DNA of 64,000 bases from Apus apus (taxonomy: Eukaryota > Chordata > Aves > Apodiformes > Apodidae). The notes under the pieces were generated by a model. That model saw only the letters and a program-made list of their open reading frames with translations, did no database searches and was not told the DNA's origin. Positions 1 through 9,910 of this stretch are shown here, piece after piece. A program made the position numbers and the translations under genes. Within the stretch, counting starts at the first letter, position 1; each line of letters begins with the position of its first letter. Location of the stretch: the NCBI RefSeq assembly GCF_020740795.1, contig NC_067285.1, positions 34,605,318 through 34,669,317 on the forward strand, given 5' to 3'.

Positions 1-3000
1 TCTATTTTTAAGCTAGCTCCCACCAGCCACCTCAATTTACCTTGGCCAAACTCACCAAAAATACACCACCCCCCCAAGCCCCCCCATATCAAGAGGTTCC
101 ATGCCACCCTGCACCCCCTTCCCCACTCACCCCTCATCCCACCCCCTCGCCAACCCCACCTGCAGCCACCAGCATCACCAGCTGCAGAACCAGCTTTTTT
201 ACTGCTCCAAGTGAAACTTTTCCACTCCCCCAGCCCTCCAGGAGTGTGGGGGGGTGGGGACTGGTGCCTGCAGCTGTGCCAGGGGGATGCAGTGCCCAAA
301 CATTCCCCACGAGTGGGACCCAGATTCCCCCTCCCTTCCCCCCCCATTCCTTGTTTTCCAGCTGTTTCCAGGAGCTAGAGCAGGGAACGGCCCGGCTCTG
401 TGCCCTACATGGCTTGTTTGTATGTCAGCCCAGCACCAAAATAGACACATGTGTGAGGGCCATTGAGAGGAAGTGAAAAGTTCAGCCTGTACAGTACTAC
501 GAAGGCACAAACATGTTGTTGGCCCTTCCCTCCTCCCGCTCAGTAAACACTTTATGTAAGGCAGCACAAGCCAGAGGGATTGCAGCCTGGTGAAATGAAA
601 AAAAAAACCCAAACACAACCCTCCTCCCAGCACAGGTTTGAAGCCTGGAAACTCCCCAGCTGCCCCATTGCTGCTCGGTGGGGCAGAGTGGGTAAGGGCT
701 CCCCTCCCTGGGGGGTTTGAAGCAGCCTCCCCATCATCTCCAGGGGCTGCAGCATTGCCAGGGAGGTTTGGAAGCTGCAGCTGGGAGCTGGAGCAGCAGG
801 GGGAAGGGAGCTCATCAACTGGGAGCAAAAGTTGACGGAGGAAGGGGAGGGAAAGTTAAAAAAAAAAAAAAAGCAGCAGCAGCTGAACAAAGAGTCCTGT
901 TCAGGGCTGCTGGTTGGTTTTCCTGCGGCTGCTCGCGGCAGAACGTTCTGTCCCGGCTCACACCTCCCCTCCCCACGGCTCCTCGCCCCAGCCCTGAGGT
1001 CGGTGCCAAGGCACACGCTCGCCCTGCTGCCTCGGCCAAAACATCCCTCCTCCTGCCACCCGGGATGTGGGAGAGCAGGGCAGCCACCCTGGCAGCCCCC
1101 CAAAAAACCCACCGGCTCACGGCTTTGACCTGCAAAAGCATCCACAGGAGGAGGGGGGGGGGGGGATGGATTTCACATCGCCAGCCTGCAAAAGAGCACG
1201 GTGCCGGCACTTGGCATTCCCATCTGCCAAAACCCCCCCCCCCATCCTCCTTGGATGCACGTTCCTTGTTTCTTCCCTGCCTGCAGCTGCTTGTCCTGGA
1301 GAAGCGGAGGGGGGGGGGGGGGGGATGAGAGACGGGCCCGCAAAAGTTGGGCTGCAGCAGAGACCTGCCCGGCTGGTGGCACGTCGGGACCTGCCGCGGC
1401 GTCCCAGCCATCCCACCGCCTCCAGCTGCCGGGCTGGAGCTGGCCAGGGTGGCACAGGATGCCCGGGGTCACCCTGCTGTCCCCGTCACCCCTGGCCACA
1501 ACCCACCCAGCGACCGAAGACGGGGGCAGGAGGGAGAGAGTGCGAAGGACACCCCGAAAACCTCACCCTTCCCCCCAGCCCAGCCCCTTTGTTACACCCG
1601 AATCCACACCAGCCCCGCCTGCCAAAATAACGCGTAAAGCCACCTAAAAAGCGGCCTTTTTTGGGGGGTCACTGTGATGCTAGGAGCTAACACAAGGATG
1701 GGGACCGTGCCGTGGGTGGTGGCAGCCCACCCCACAGGGCAAGGAATTTCCATCCCCCCCGCAACGTGGATGGGGCAGGGTTTGCACCCGACGTGCGCTG
1801 AAGCACTCGCTGAGCCCCCTGGAGTACATCTCCTCCCCTCCTCCTCCTCCTCTTCCCCAGCCCCCTCCCCCCGCAGCCCTGCAAAACCGCTGAGCTCAGC
1901 ACATCCCCGGCAGGGGCCCAGCCAGGACCCTCCCCAACGCCAACCACCCCCGCCAAGCTCCTGCTTAACCCTTTGCAAAGCACAGCCGGGCTGGAAAACG
2001 AAGAGGGAATCAAGCAAATCTCATCAGGGGGTTTGTCCCACAAGGCACGGCCGGGTGGGAACAGGCTGTCCAGAAGATTTCATCCATCATCCAGACCTCT
2101 GCCCCCCCAACCCCCTGCTGCTCTCCCCAGAAAGGACAGCGGGTCAGGAGGACAAAAAACGCTGCTTGGGTTTACACCACAGCAGCACCCGGGGAGGGGA
2201 AGTGCAGGGATTACTAAAACTGGAGTTAAAAACTTGGCTTTCTAGCCCCAAACCGTTGCTAGAAGCACTGCTGCAGCAGAGCAGCCAGGCTTGTGGTGGC
2301 TTTTTAAGAAGGAAAATTAGCTGCCAGCCCCACACTGCCTCCCCTCCCAGGGCACAGCACCACCTGAGGATTATTCCATTTCAGAGATCAAAAAGTGACA
2401 TTTCACTTTAAATCTCACCACCACACTTGCTCCCCTGCCTACCAGGCAATGTTATGGCAAAGACAGACAAATATTTATGCTCAGCTTCAGAATTCAAGCT
2501 TATTTTTAGCAGGGCACTTTCCCTGTGGTCCTTTATGTCGTTTATTTGCCCGTTCCCCCCTGTTTTGACCCCAAAACCAGCAGTTCCTCATCTATTTTCA
2601 GCCTCACCCAGCCAACATTTGTACCAATGACTTGGTGGTTGTGGGGAGAAAAAAAAAAAAAACCACCAGCTAGATTGTGTTAAAAACAGGATCCCAAGCA
2701 CCATCCAAACGTTTCTCAGCCCATGCCTGCATGTTTTGCTGCATCTCATGGCAAGCACACAAATATCAGCCTGTATTTTTTAACAGGGGTTGGGGGTTGT
2801 TCATTTTTCTGTTGTCCCAAAAAGCAGAGCAGTAGCCCTGCATGCACGCCAGGGCTTGGTTCCCAGCTCCCCACACATCCCCTCTGCCCCACAGCTCCCC
2901 AGGATGTCAACCCACTCCACCAGCTTGGACCTCAGCTCCCAAAACGGTGACGGATTCAAGCCCTGCTTCTCCTTGAATCCCTAAAAACCAATTCCTCTAC

Positions 3001-3290
3001 CACTGCTCGTGGGGTGCCTGGACCCTCTGCACCCACAGCTTTTGGGTGGGAGAATTTATCCACGCACCCCCCTCCCAGGGCAGGGCACAGGCAATGCTGG
3101 CACGGGGGGGTCTGCCCCCCTCACTCCCAGCCAGCGTTTGCCCCCCACCCTGTTTACCACCGGGCTGCTATCAATCTCTGCTCAGGAAGGACAGTACCCA
3201 AGATAGCTCCCGGAGAGTGACTTCAGAGTGTGCTCAGCTCCTCTGATAAAGCCGCAGGCAAGCGCAGTGGGAGGACAAACAAAGCCTTTT
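1..3290. other. GC-rich intergenic region, no recognised gene
   Basis: I see no recognisable exon here on either strand. The open frames are proline-, glycine- and arginine-rich translations of GC-rich or C-run sequence, without splice structure or family motifs. There are homopolymer runs (A-run near 857-871, G-runs near 1147-1165 and 1308-1324, A-run near 2649-2662). The stretch lies upstream of DDIT4 and may hold distal regulatory DNA, but nothing in the sequence proves that. Confidence 0.5.
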
Positions 3291-3293
3291 ATT
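3288..3293 (-). terminator. AATAAA poly(A) signal just after a minus-strand open frame
   Basis: The minus strand reads AATAAA here, only a few bases past the TAA stop at 3299-3301, and is followed by a T/G-rich stretch (minus strand GGCTTTGTTTGTCC). A poly(A) signal this close to a stop would give a 3' UTR of about 25-30 nt. The match could be chance; its weight depends on whether the exon-like stretch upstream is real. Confidence 0.3.
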
Positions 3294-3298
3294 GCCAA

Positions 3299-3461
3299 TT
3301 AATGGGCCTTCAGCTCCCCGTGCTTCTCAGGGTCTGGCTTTGGAAAGGTCACGTACGCAGGGACCCGCAGAGGGGGATGTGCTTCCAGAGCACAGGGCTT
3401 GGAAGGGAACTGCATCTTGCCCTCGTTGTATGGGACCACTGGGGGAGGCAGAGAGGGGCTA
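3299..3461 (-). CDS. Candidate terminal exon of an unrecognised small gene
   Basis: A minus-strand open stretch ends in TAA at 3299. It can begin at a splice-acceptor-like site (TTTCCTTCAG before 3461) or at another one before 3438. The product is rich in Pro and Lys and ends in PEKHGELKAH. Read from 3461 in the phase left by the candidate exon at 3730-3811, the frame stays open to the stop, which then has AATAAA just behind it. I do not recognise the protein. No start codon or first exon can be assigned: the only upstream minus-strand ATG before DDIT4 is near 4532, inside the DDIT4 promoter. It may be a real small gene, a relic, or chance. Confidence 0.25.
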
Positions 3462-3729
3462 CTGAAGGAAACCCCCCCCACACACACACATCCCAGCCTT
3501 GCCACACCCCCCTCAGCCTTGATTTTCAACATAGTTTTGCTCCAACCCCCCCCCCAATTTTCTTCAGCAACCCAGGCGAGGGGGCAGCTGACGGGGGGAC
3601 CCTGGCACCCCAGGATCTGGCGTTGGATTTACAACCCAAAGCCAGGCAGCAGGGAAGGTGAGTCACCCACGCCCCATGCCCAGCCTGCCCCTGCCCCTCC
3701 CAGCAGGATCAGGCCCTCCCAGTGCTCAC

Positions 3730-3811
3730 CACACAAACACCTGGAAGCCCAAGGTGATCAGCGGGTACGTTAACAACCACACGTAATAAAAAACGCTCAC
3801 GGCCCCGTCAC
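3730..3811 (-). CDS. Candidate internal exon encoding a hydrophobic segment
   Basis: On the minus strand an 82-nt open stretch lies between an AG (GGGCAG) and a good donor (GTG|GTGAGC). It encodes a hydrophobic, aromatic-rich run (VFYYVWLLTYPLITLGFQV) that could be one membrane helix. Its phase joins that of the 3299-3461 stretch without a stop. The acceptor is weak; an alternative AG (GAAACAG) lies about 40 bases further upstream on the minus strand. I cannot name a family, and the hydrophobic translation may be coincidence. Confidence 0.2.
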
Positions 3812-4282
3812 CTGCCCTCTGGCTTCGTGCCAGCCCAGGGCCCCTGTTTCACCACACAAAGCAGGAACGAGGGGGACAAGGGTACAAACTGACCTCTCAG
3901 CCTCTTGCCTGCCACGCTGCTGCTGTCTCCACCCTGAGGCCCAGCAGCAAGGCCTGGGATGGGGTCTGGCCCTTGGGGGTGAGGCCCAGGCCCACCTCTA
4001 GGCCCTGAGGAGGTACCAGGGGGCTAAGGCCCAGCCCTGAGGCCCAGATCCTGAGAGGGGTTGCTCAAGGATGAGGCCCCCAGGCACTGAGAGAGTGCCC
4101 GAAGCCAGGCCCTGGCCCTGAGGGGGGCAAGGCCCAGGCCTTGCCCGGCTGGCAGGCTGAGGAGCCGGGCCCTGCGTGGGGGTGCCTGAGGCTCTAGCCT
4201 TGAGGGGATGCCTGGCCACGCTCGCCGGGGCCGGGAGGGGGTGGCAGGCGGCCGGGGGAGCCCGGCGGGAGCTGCCGAGGGC

Positions 4283-4335
4283 GGCAGGAGGAAGGAGGGA
4301 TGGCAGGAGGAAGGAGGGATGGCAGGAGGATGGGA
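4283..4335 (+). repeat. Short purine-rich tandem duplication
   Basis: A unit of about 19 bp, reading roughly GGCAGGAGGAAGGAGGGAT, is repeated twice with a third partial copy. It lies just upstream of the 10-bp repeat and is part of the DDIT4 CpG-rich promoter region. Confidence 0.65.
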
Positions 4336-4351
4336 GCTGAGGCAGCCCGGC

Positions 4352-4466
4352 TGCCGAGCGGAGCCGAACGGAGCCGAGCGGAGCCGAACGGAGCCGAACG
4401 GAGCCGAGCGGGGGAGGGGGGCGGGGCCGAGCGGAGCCGAGCGGAGCCGAGCGGAGCCGAGCGGGG
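4352..4466 (+). repeat. 10-bp tandem repeat in the DDIT4 promoter
   Basis: About ten units of GAGCCGAGCG or GAGCCGAACG are arranged head to tail, broken once by a G-rich spacer near 4411-4427. The array ends about 115 bp before the TATA box. Each unit contains a CpG. It belongs to the CpG island over the promoter and first exon. Arrays of this kind usually vary in copy number between individuals; a regulatory effect is possible but not shown. Confidence 0.85.
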
Positions 4467-4512
4467 AGGGGGGGGCGTGGCCTCCCGCTGTCGCCGGGCA
4501 GGAGAGACGCCG

Positions 4513-4627
4513 CGGACGTGCCCCGCGCTGCCATTGGTGGGCGCCGGCCCGGAGGGGCGTGGCCCGCGGCGGCGGCGCTCTATAAAGCGGGCGGCGCGGC
4601 GGGGGGCGGGCAGGAGCGGGCGGCGCG
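4513..4627 (+). promoter_or_regulatory. DDIT4 core promoter
   Basis: A TATA box (TATAAA) lies at 4581-4586, so transcription probably begins near 4610-4615 and the 5' UTR is very short. An inverted CCAAT box (ATTGG) is at 4533-4537. A GACGTG core at about 4515-4520 matches the hypoxia-response consensus RCGTG. DDIT4 is known as a HIF-1 and stress-induced gene, which fits, but a six-base match alone is weak. The surrounding sequence is strongly CpG-rich. The promoter class and start position are inferred. Confidence 0.75.
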
Positions 4628-4721
4628 ATGCCCGGGCTGTGGGAGCGGCTGGCGGGCGGCGAGCGGGGCCTGGAGAGCTCGGACTGCGAGTCCCTGGGCA
4701 GCGCCTCCGGCTCGGAGGGGG
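4628..4721 (+). CDS. DDIT4: DDIT4 coding exon 1
   Basis: It encodes residues 1-31 plus one base. It opens with MPGLWERL and includes LESSDCESL, the best conserved part of the DDIT4 N-terminus. The linker between these two motifs is only about seven residues and lacks the long Ser/Pro-rich stretch of mammalian DDIT4. The donor is GGG|GTGAGC. Confidence 0.93.
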
Positions 4722-5447
4722 GTGAGCGAGGGGCTGGGGGCTGGTGGGGGGACCCTGCAGAGAGGGGTCGCTCTCTGAGGGGTCACGCTGTGAGGGTGAG
4801 GGGGGTCCCTGCGGTGCTGGGAGGTGTGTGTGTGTTTGGGGGGGGGTGCTGTGCTGAGTCCCCGCGCCCCGCTTACAACCCCCTGGGCTCCGTGTCCCCC
4901 CCCACTATAAGTGTCGGACCCCAAACCCACCCCTCGCTCCAGCGCTGACCCGCCTCTCCTTCCCACAGAAGCCGAGTACGCCGAAGGCATCTCCCTGCCG
5001 GACCTGGACCTGCTGCACGACCCCGAGGACGAGCTGCTGTGCGCCAACCTGCTGGACCTGGTGCAGGCCACCCTGGGCAGGGCCCCCCTGGGTGCCAAGC
5101 GCTGCTCCCGCCTCCTGATGCCAGCCCCGCTGCTGGCCCAGGTGAGGAGGGAGCTGCTGCGCCTGGCCTGCAGCGAGCCCTGCGGGCTGCGCGGGGCCCT
5201 CCTCGACCTCTGCGTAGAGCACGGCAAGGCCTGCCACGACGTGGGGCACCTCGCCGTGGACCCCGCCGTGGTGCCCACCTTCCAGCTCACCTTGGTGCTG
5301 CGGCTGGACTCCCGCTTCTGGCCCAAGATCCAAGGACTCCTGTTCAGCTCGGGGCCGGCGTTCACGCCGCTGAAGCTGAGCACGGGCTTCAGGGTGATCA
5401 AGAAGAAGCTGTACAGCTCGGAGCAGCTGCTGATCGAGGAGTGCTGA
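4628..5447 (+). CDS. DDIT4: DDIT4 (REDD1/RTP801), two-exon gene, 190 residues
   Basis: DDIT4 is a stress-induced cytosolic protein that restrains mTORC1 through the TSC1/TSC2 complex (family knowledge). The coding sequence joins 4628-4721 and 4969-5447; the 247-bp intron has a GTGAGC donor and CCCACAG acceptor and is phase 1. The start ATG has G at -3 and lies 40 bp past the TATA box. The N-terminus begins MPGLWERL and carries the conserved LESSDCESL motif. Exon 2 encodes the whole RTP801 C-terminal domain, with [27 protein letters not shown] and the C-terminal [20 protein letters not shown]. At 190 residues it is shorter than the roughly 230 of the human protein; the shortfall lies mostly in the serine-rich N-terminal region. 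Identity is secure. Confidence 0.96.
4969..5447 (+). CDS. DDIT4: DDIT4 coding exon 2
   Basis: It encodes Glu32 to the C-terminus (190) and the TGA stop at 5445-5447. It follows a pyrimidine-rich acceptor (CTCTCCTTCCCACAG). It contains the acidic segment [13 protein letters not shown] and the complete RTP801 domain. The GC-rich codon use matches the CpG island it lies in. Confidence 0.95.
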
Positions 5448-6155
5448 TGGGGGCCCTGCTGGAGAAGAAAGAGAGGCACCCAAGCGCTCGGGGAGAGAGC
5501 CGGTTGGAGCGCGGCGGCGGCGGCTCCCGGCAGCCACTGTAGTTTAGGGTTAGGTTGGAAGTAGGGCTGTAGGTGGAAGTAGTTTGGGCAGGCAGAGGTT
5601 TCCCCCCTGCCTGTGCCGGGGTGTCCCTGAGGAGGAGCAGTCTGGGGACCCAGGCGGTGGTGGCTTCGCACCGTCGATGATTGCGGGACGGCCGGCGGGG
5701 ACCGCGCTCTGGGAGGCGGCAGCGGGGCTGCCGGCTCGACGCCTGTTGGCTGATCGACCCTGTCTTTTTGTAACGAGGATTGTAATCAATGGGGTTTCTG
5801 GGGGTTGGGGGGGGGGAGGAGGGGGGTGTGTGGGAGTGAGTGAGGGGCTGGGAGGTGGGTCTGGATCAAAGACAAACCCCACTGCTGGCACCTGGGCAGG
5901 CCAAGAAGGGGTTGGGAGGGAGGGGCTGTTGGAAGTTGCATCATGTCTTTGATCAGCAGAAGGAAAGAGTGGGGGGAGAGGGGGTGTGCGAGGTGATGGA
6001 GGGCAGGACCCCTCGCTGTGGGTACTTCATTGGTTACAGTTTACACTCATACACTTGATGTTCAAGTGCAAGACTTCCTATGCAATCGTGTCGGGGTGGG
6101 TTGTGTTGTGTTGTTTTTTTACTTTTCTAATAAAAGCTGTCTCCGTTGTGATAAC
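5448..6155 (+). other. DDIT4: DDIT4 3' UTR
   Basis: About 0.7 kb of non-coding sequence runs from the stop codon to the poly(A) site. It is G-rich in its middle: runs of four to ten guanines at 5791-5826 could form a G-quadruplex in the mRNA. The exact cleavage site is inferred from the signal at 6129. Confidence 0.75.
6129..6134 (+). terminator. DDIT4: DDIT4 poly(A) signal AATAAA
   Basis: AATAAA lies about 680 bp after the DDIT4 stop, followed by a T/G-rich stretch (CTGTCTCCGTTGTGATAACC) typical of a cleavage and polyadenylation site. It is the first canonical signal after the stop. Confidence 0.85.
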
Positions 6156-7502
6156 CTGCTGTCTCCCCTTCTTGTCACTCGGGGATGATGCAACTTGCTC
6201 CCAGCTGGTCTGAAATCCTCAATGGAAGCCTTTCTCTAGCAGGGCAGCCTCTGCGGTGGGAGCTGGAGGTTTTGGGAATGAGGGGGAATCCCGCTGTGCC
6301 CGCTCCTAATTGCAGGCCATGGGACTGTGAGTCAAAGGTGGGGGGGGGGCTGAGTCAGGCCCCTGAGCCAGGCAGGTGCCTGCCCATGCCCCGGGGAGGA
6401 GCACCCAGACACCCCAGCTAGGGTCTGCCACTCCCTCCTGGCAGCTCCAGGGGGGATTTCTGGGTGGAAAACCATAAGAACCGGCTAAAACCGTGAGGGA
6501 GGGAACTCGGGGTCACACCTGGTAGGGGTGGGGGAGAGTGCTTCCCCAGCTCCAAACACACTCTGCAAAAATGAGACCAATTACCCAAGCCTGCAATTAG
6601 AGCCACTTGGAGAAAAGGCTTTCACTAAAGTATAATTAAGCTGCTTGGCAAAGGAAGAGCCTGGCGGAAGGTGGGGAGGACAAAACCAGCCTGAAAAAAA
6701 AACACAACAACACACCACATTTCCATTCAAATGCGAGTTTGTTCTGGCTCAGGCTTCTGGGTTTTTTTTTGTTGTTTTGTTGGGTTTTCTTCCCCTCCTG
6801 TGGACAGCGACTTTCTGATGAAACTTTGTCAAGAAGGTGTTGCTGACACAACCAGAGGGTTTGGAAAGCAAGATTGCTCTTCCTTGGAAATACCACCTAG
6901 GAGCAACTGGAGCAACAAGCACTGCTGGGCAGGTACAGCTGGAAATGCACCTCTACAAACCCATATTGTGCAATTTTAGGCTTCCCCTAAAATGTAGGGG
7001 GCTGGGGAGGGGTTTCTCAAAGGGTCACATGCTGAAGCATGAAGCACCCCCCCCTCCCTCACGTGAGGGGCATCCCCACGCCTAGGTGAGGTGGCACGGT
7101 GCCCTGCAGGGTTATCCAGGGGGCAAAACCATGTCAAAACAGCCCAGGAATTACCAAGGGGGCTGGAAAAAAAAAAATAAAAATTCCAAGCCCAAAAATT
7201 TTGGGGGGGAAAATAGTGGGAGGAGCAGGTTTTGGCACTGCCAGCATGGGACGGAACCCTGTGAGAGATTTATGGGATGGTGACAGCAGCGGCTCAGCTT
7301 GTGCCTGGAAGCTATAAATGTAGCTCCATAAATACACATATTTTGATGCATCGAGCTCCTAAGCATGCAGAGGGGGTGGCCCTGTGTCTCCCCCAGCTGC
7401 CAGCAGCAGCGTGGTCCCCGCTTGTCCCCTGCCAGCCTGTCTGGGGTGAGGGACTTGGCATCGCGTGTTGGACAATTATTAGTATAAGGGAAAATCAAGG
7501 AT
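6156..7502. other. Intergenic spacer between DDIT4 and DNAJB12
   Basis: This is the gap between the 3' ends of two convergent genes. I see no exon, RNA gene or recognised repeat. Open frames are short and lack splice structure. Confidence 0.5.
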
Positions 7503-7935
7503 TTGCAGAACCACAGGATCTTAGAATGGTTTGGGTTGGAAGGGACCTTAAAGATCATCTAATCCCAACCCCTTGCATGGGCAGGGACACCTCCCACCAG
7601 CGCAGGTTGCTCCCAGCCCCATCCAACCTGCCCTTCAACACTGCCAGGGATGGGGCAGCCACAGCTTCCCTGGGCAACCTGGGCCAGGGTCTCACCACCC
7701 TCACAGCAAAGAATTTCCTCCTCATGCCCAAACTAAATCTCTTCTCTTCCAGTTTTCATCCATCTCCCCTTCTCCTCTCCCTCCCTGCCCTTGTCCCAAG
7801 CCCCTCCCCAGCTTTCCTGGAGCCCCTTCAGGCACTGGAAGCTGCTCTAAGGTCTCCCTGGAGCCTTCTCTTCTCCAGGCTGAACACCCCAACTCTCCCA
7901 GCCTGTCTCCAGAGCAGAGCTGCTCCAGCCCCTCA
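7503..7935 (-). mobile_element. CR1 LINE fragment, 5'-truncated
   Basis: The plus strand reads GGTTTGGGTTGGAAGGGACC and then AAGATCATCTAATCCCAACC, which is the reverse complement of the CR1 3' end. Degraded CR1 3' sequence follows up to CCAGGCTGAACACCCCAACTC. The coding strand is therefore minus. It lacks most of the reverse transcriptase region and cannot move. It sits between the 3' ends of DDIT4 and DNAJB12. Confidence 0.9.
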
Positions 7936-9598
7936 GAAAAAGCCAAGAAAACAAACAAACCGCACCAAAAACTCACAAAAGCAAACGCAGAGTGACAGGA
8001 CAGGCCCTTTGCTGGGGGAGATGCACAGGAACACCCTCACTGTGGGTCAGTGTGCCCCCAGACATGCCCCACGGTCACAGCCCTGGCCACCAGCCATGGC
8101 AGGTGAAGCTTTGCTTCTATTTATAGCAAAATGGCCTTTCCGTGACACATTTTTTTGGGAGGGATGTCACAGCCCCTGGGGTTTGACAGCTCCCTGGAAG
8201 GTGCCAGGAGCTTCTAAGCAAGGCTGTATTTAGCTTCTCCTGGGGTGTTTGTTGGGGGGGGCAGAGAGATATTTCAGGACCTGGAAGGTGGCTATTTGTG
8301 GCACCAGTATTGGCCAGGGGCTCCCGGGTGCCATCACGGTGGCAGGGAAGGGGAGATTTTTGGGCCATCAGCAGTGGTAAGTTTTTTAAATCCCGGGGTA
8401 AGACTAAATCCTCTTATTTGACTGCTAAAAATGATGGTGGTGAGAAGCAGGGTCCCCTTCACTCCTTACCTGCTCATGGAGGATGCTTGTGGGGCACCCG
8501 CCTTCTCCTGCTGCCTCCCTGCCTTTGGTGGCCATTCCAATTAAAAGCTCAGGCTAATGAGCTGCTGGGTAAGGAAGGAGCTAATGGGCAGCCAAAATTA
8601 CCAGCTCCTTTGGTGAGCAGGCAGGGACCAGCAAAGCATCTCCCATTGCTCTGGGCTGGGAATGACCTGAAAGGCAGCAAAACCCCCCCAAAACCTGGGG
8701 CGTGGATGCACCTGATGGCACAAAAATAATAATAGAAATTTAAAAAACGATGGTGGCACTGAGGGGTTTTGCCCACTGGCTGTGTTGGCTCATGCTGGAC
8801 TCTCCCAGCTGGTGTGGCAAGAGGCTGGTGGAGTGACTCACCACCACTGCTGGGAACATGGTGCTGAGGGGAAATGGAAGGGACGTGACTTCTGGCCTCG
8901 CAGAGAAGGGAAAAAAGGGAAAACTGGAAAAAAAAAACCACAACCAACCTGTCCCAAAACCTCTAGTCCTTTGTTTTGTGGGGCTGGGGAGGAGGAAGGG
9001 AGCAGGGGTGGGGTCCAGACTGCCCCAGGTGCTGTGGGAAAAGCCTTTTGCTGTCCCAGGGAGATGTGGGAAGGAAACCCATCTGGGAGCGTGGACCCCA
9101 AATCTGACCGTGGGGGCAGGTGGTGTGTGTCCCCCCAGCTGTTTCTGAGGCACTGCCATGGGAAAGCACATCCAAGCCAGCATTTCCACCCAGGACAAAG
9201 GCAGGAACCTCAGCCTTCCTGCCTGCCACCCTCCCTGGTGGGGACCTGTCCAAAGGGCACCTTAAAACACCAGGATGATGCTGCCGGGGTGGCGGCACCC
9301 TGGGAACATCCCAGTGGAACTAGTTTGGAGGAAAGACATCCTGCTGAACGTCTGCTGTCACCTCGCCAGGACCCACAGCTCACTCAGGGGGGGCACCACA
9401 TAATCTCCTCATCCTTCCCTCTCCCACCAGAGCTCCCAGTCACTGGGACTTGCCAGGATGGCAAAGATGCCAAATTCCACTTACCCAGCGCCCATGCGGA
9501 TGCGAGGAAGGCGGCGTGAAGGAGCTGCAAAACAGGAGCTGGCTGTGGCAAGGATCTGCAGGACATCAACACAGCTGGAGCCTTTCACATTATAAACA
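7936..9598. other. Intergenic sequence, nothing recognised
   Basis: I see no gene, RNA gene or named repeat. Long open frames on both strands here overlap each other and have no family motifs or splice logic. Confidence 0.45.
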
Positions 9599-9604
9599 TT
9601 TATT
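9599..9604 (-). terminator. DNAJB12: Candidate distal poly(A) signal for DNAJB12
   Basis: The minus strand reads AATAAA, followed downstream by a T/G-rich stretch (GCTGTGTTGATGTCC). Used by DNAJB12, it would give a 3' UTR of about 3.3 kb. Other candidates lie nearer the stop, so choosing this one is uncertain. Confidence 0.4.
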
Positions 9605-9870
9605 TATAGATGTACAATTGTATAATTAATCCTAAATGGGGAGATACAGCCTCCATGAGCATCCGGTAGGATCTACGCCTTCTCGCTCGTTATTATCCCT
9701 GTGTGTCTACTTGGAAAAAAAAAAAGAACCAAAAGGTTTTGGTGGGCAGGCTCTGGGCAAGGAATGCTGGCAAGACACCTTCTGCAAAGGTGATCTTCAT
9801 TTAACCCTCTCCCCGTGATGGCTTCACATCCACCCAATTCCTTCCAAAGCTAGAGGAGTCATTGGAAAAA

Positions 9871-9910
9871 AAAAGAAGAAAAACCTCCTTAAAAGAAGAA
9901 AAACCTCCTT
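9871..9910 (+). repeat. 20-bp direct duplication
   Basis: A 20-base unit (AAAAGAAGAAAAACCTCCTT) occurs twice in immediate succession. It is a simple local duplication in the possible DNAJB12 3' UTR, with no apparent function. Confidence 0.7.

Noticed and set aside
3998-4534. A 178-codon minus-strand frame starting near the DDIT4 CCAAT box, possibly exon 1 of the candidate upstream gene
   Set aside because: It is low-complexity translation of the 10-bp repeat and CpG island, with no convincing donor to join the exon at 3811.
4580-5671. A 363-codon minus-strand open frame over DDIT4
   Set aside because: It is the shadow of GC-rich DDIT4 exon 2 and its promoter; the plus-strand frame is a clear DDIT4 match.
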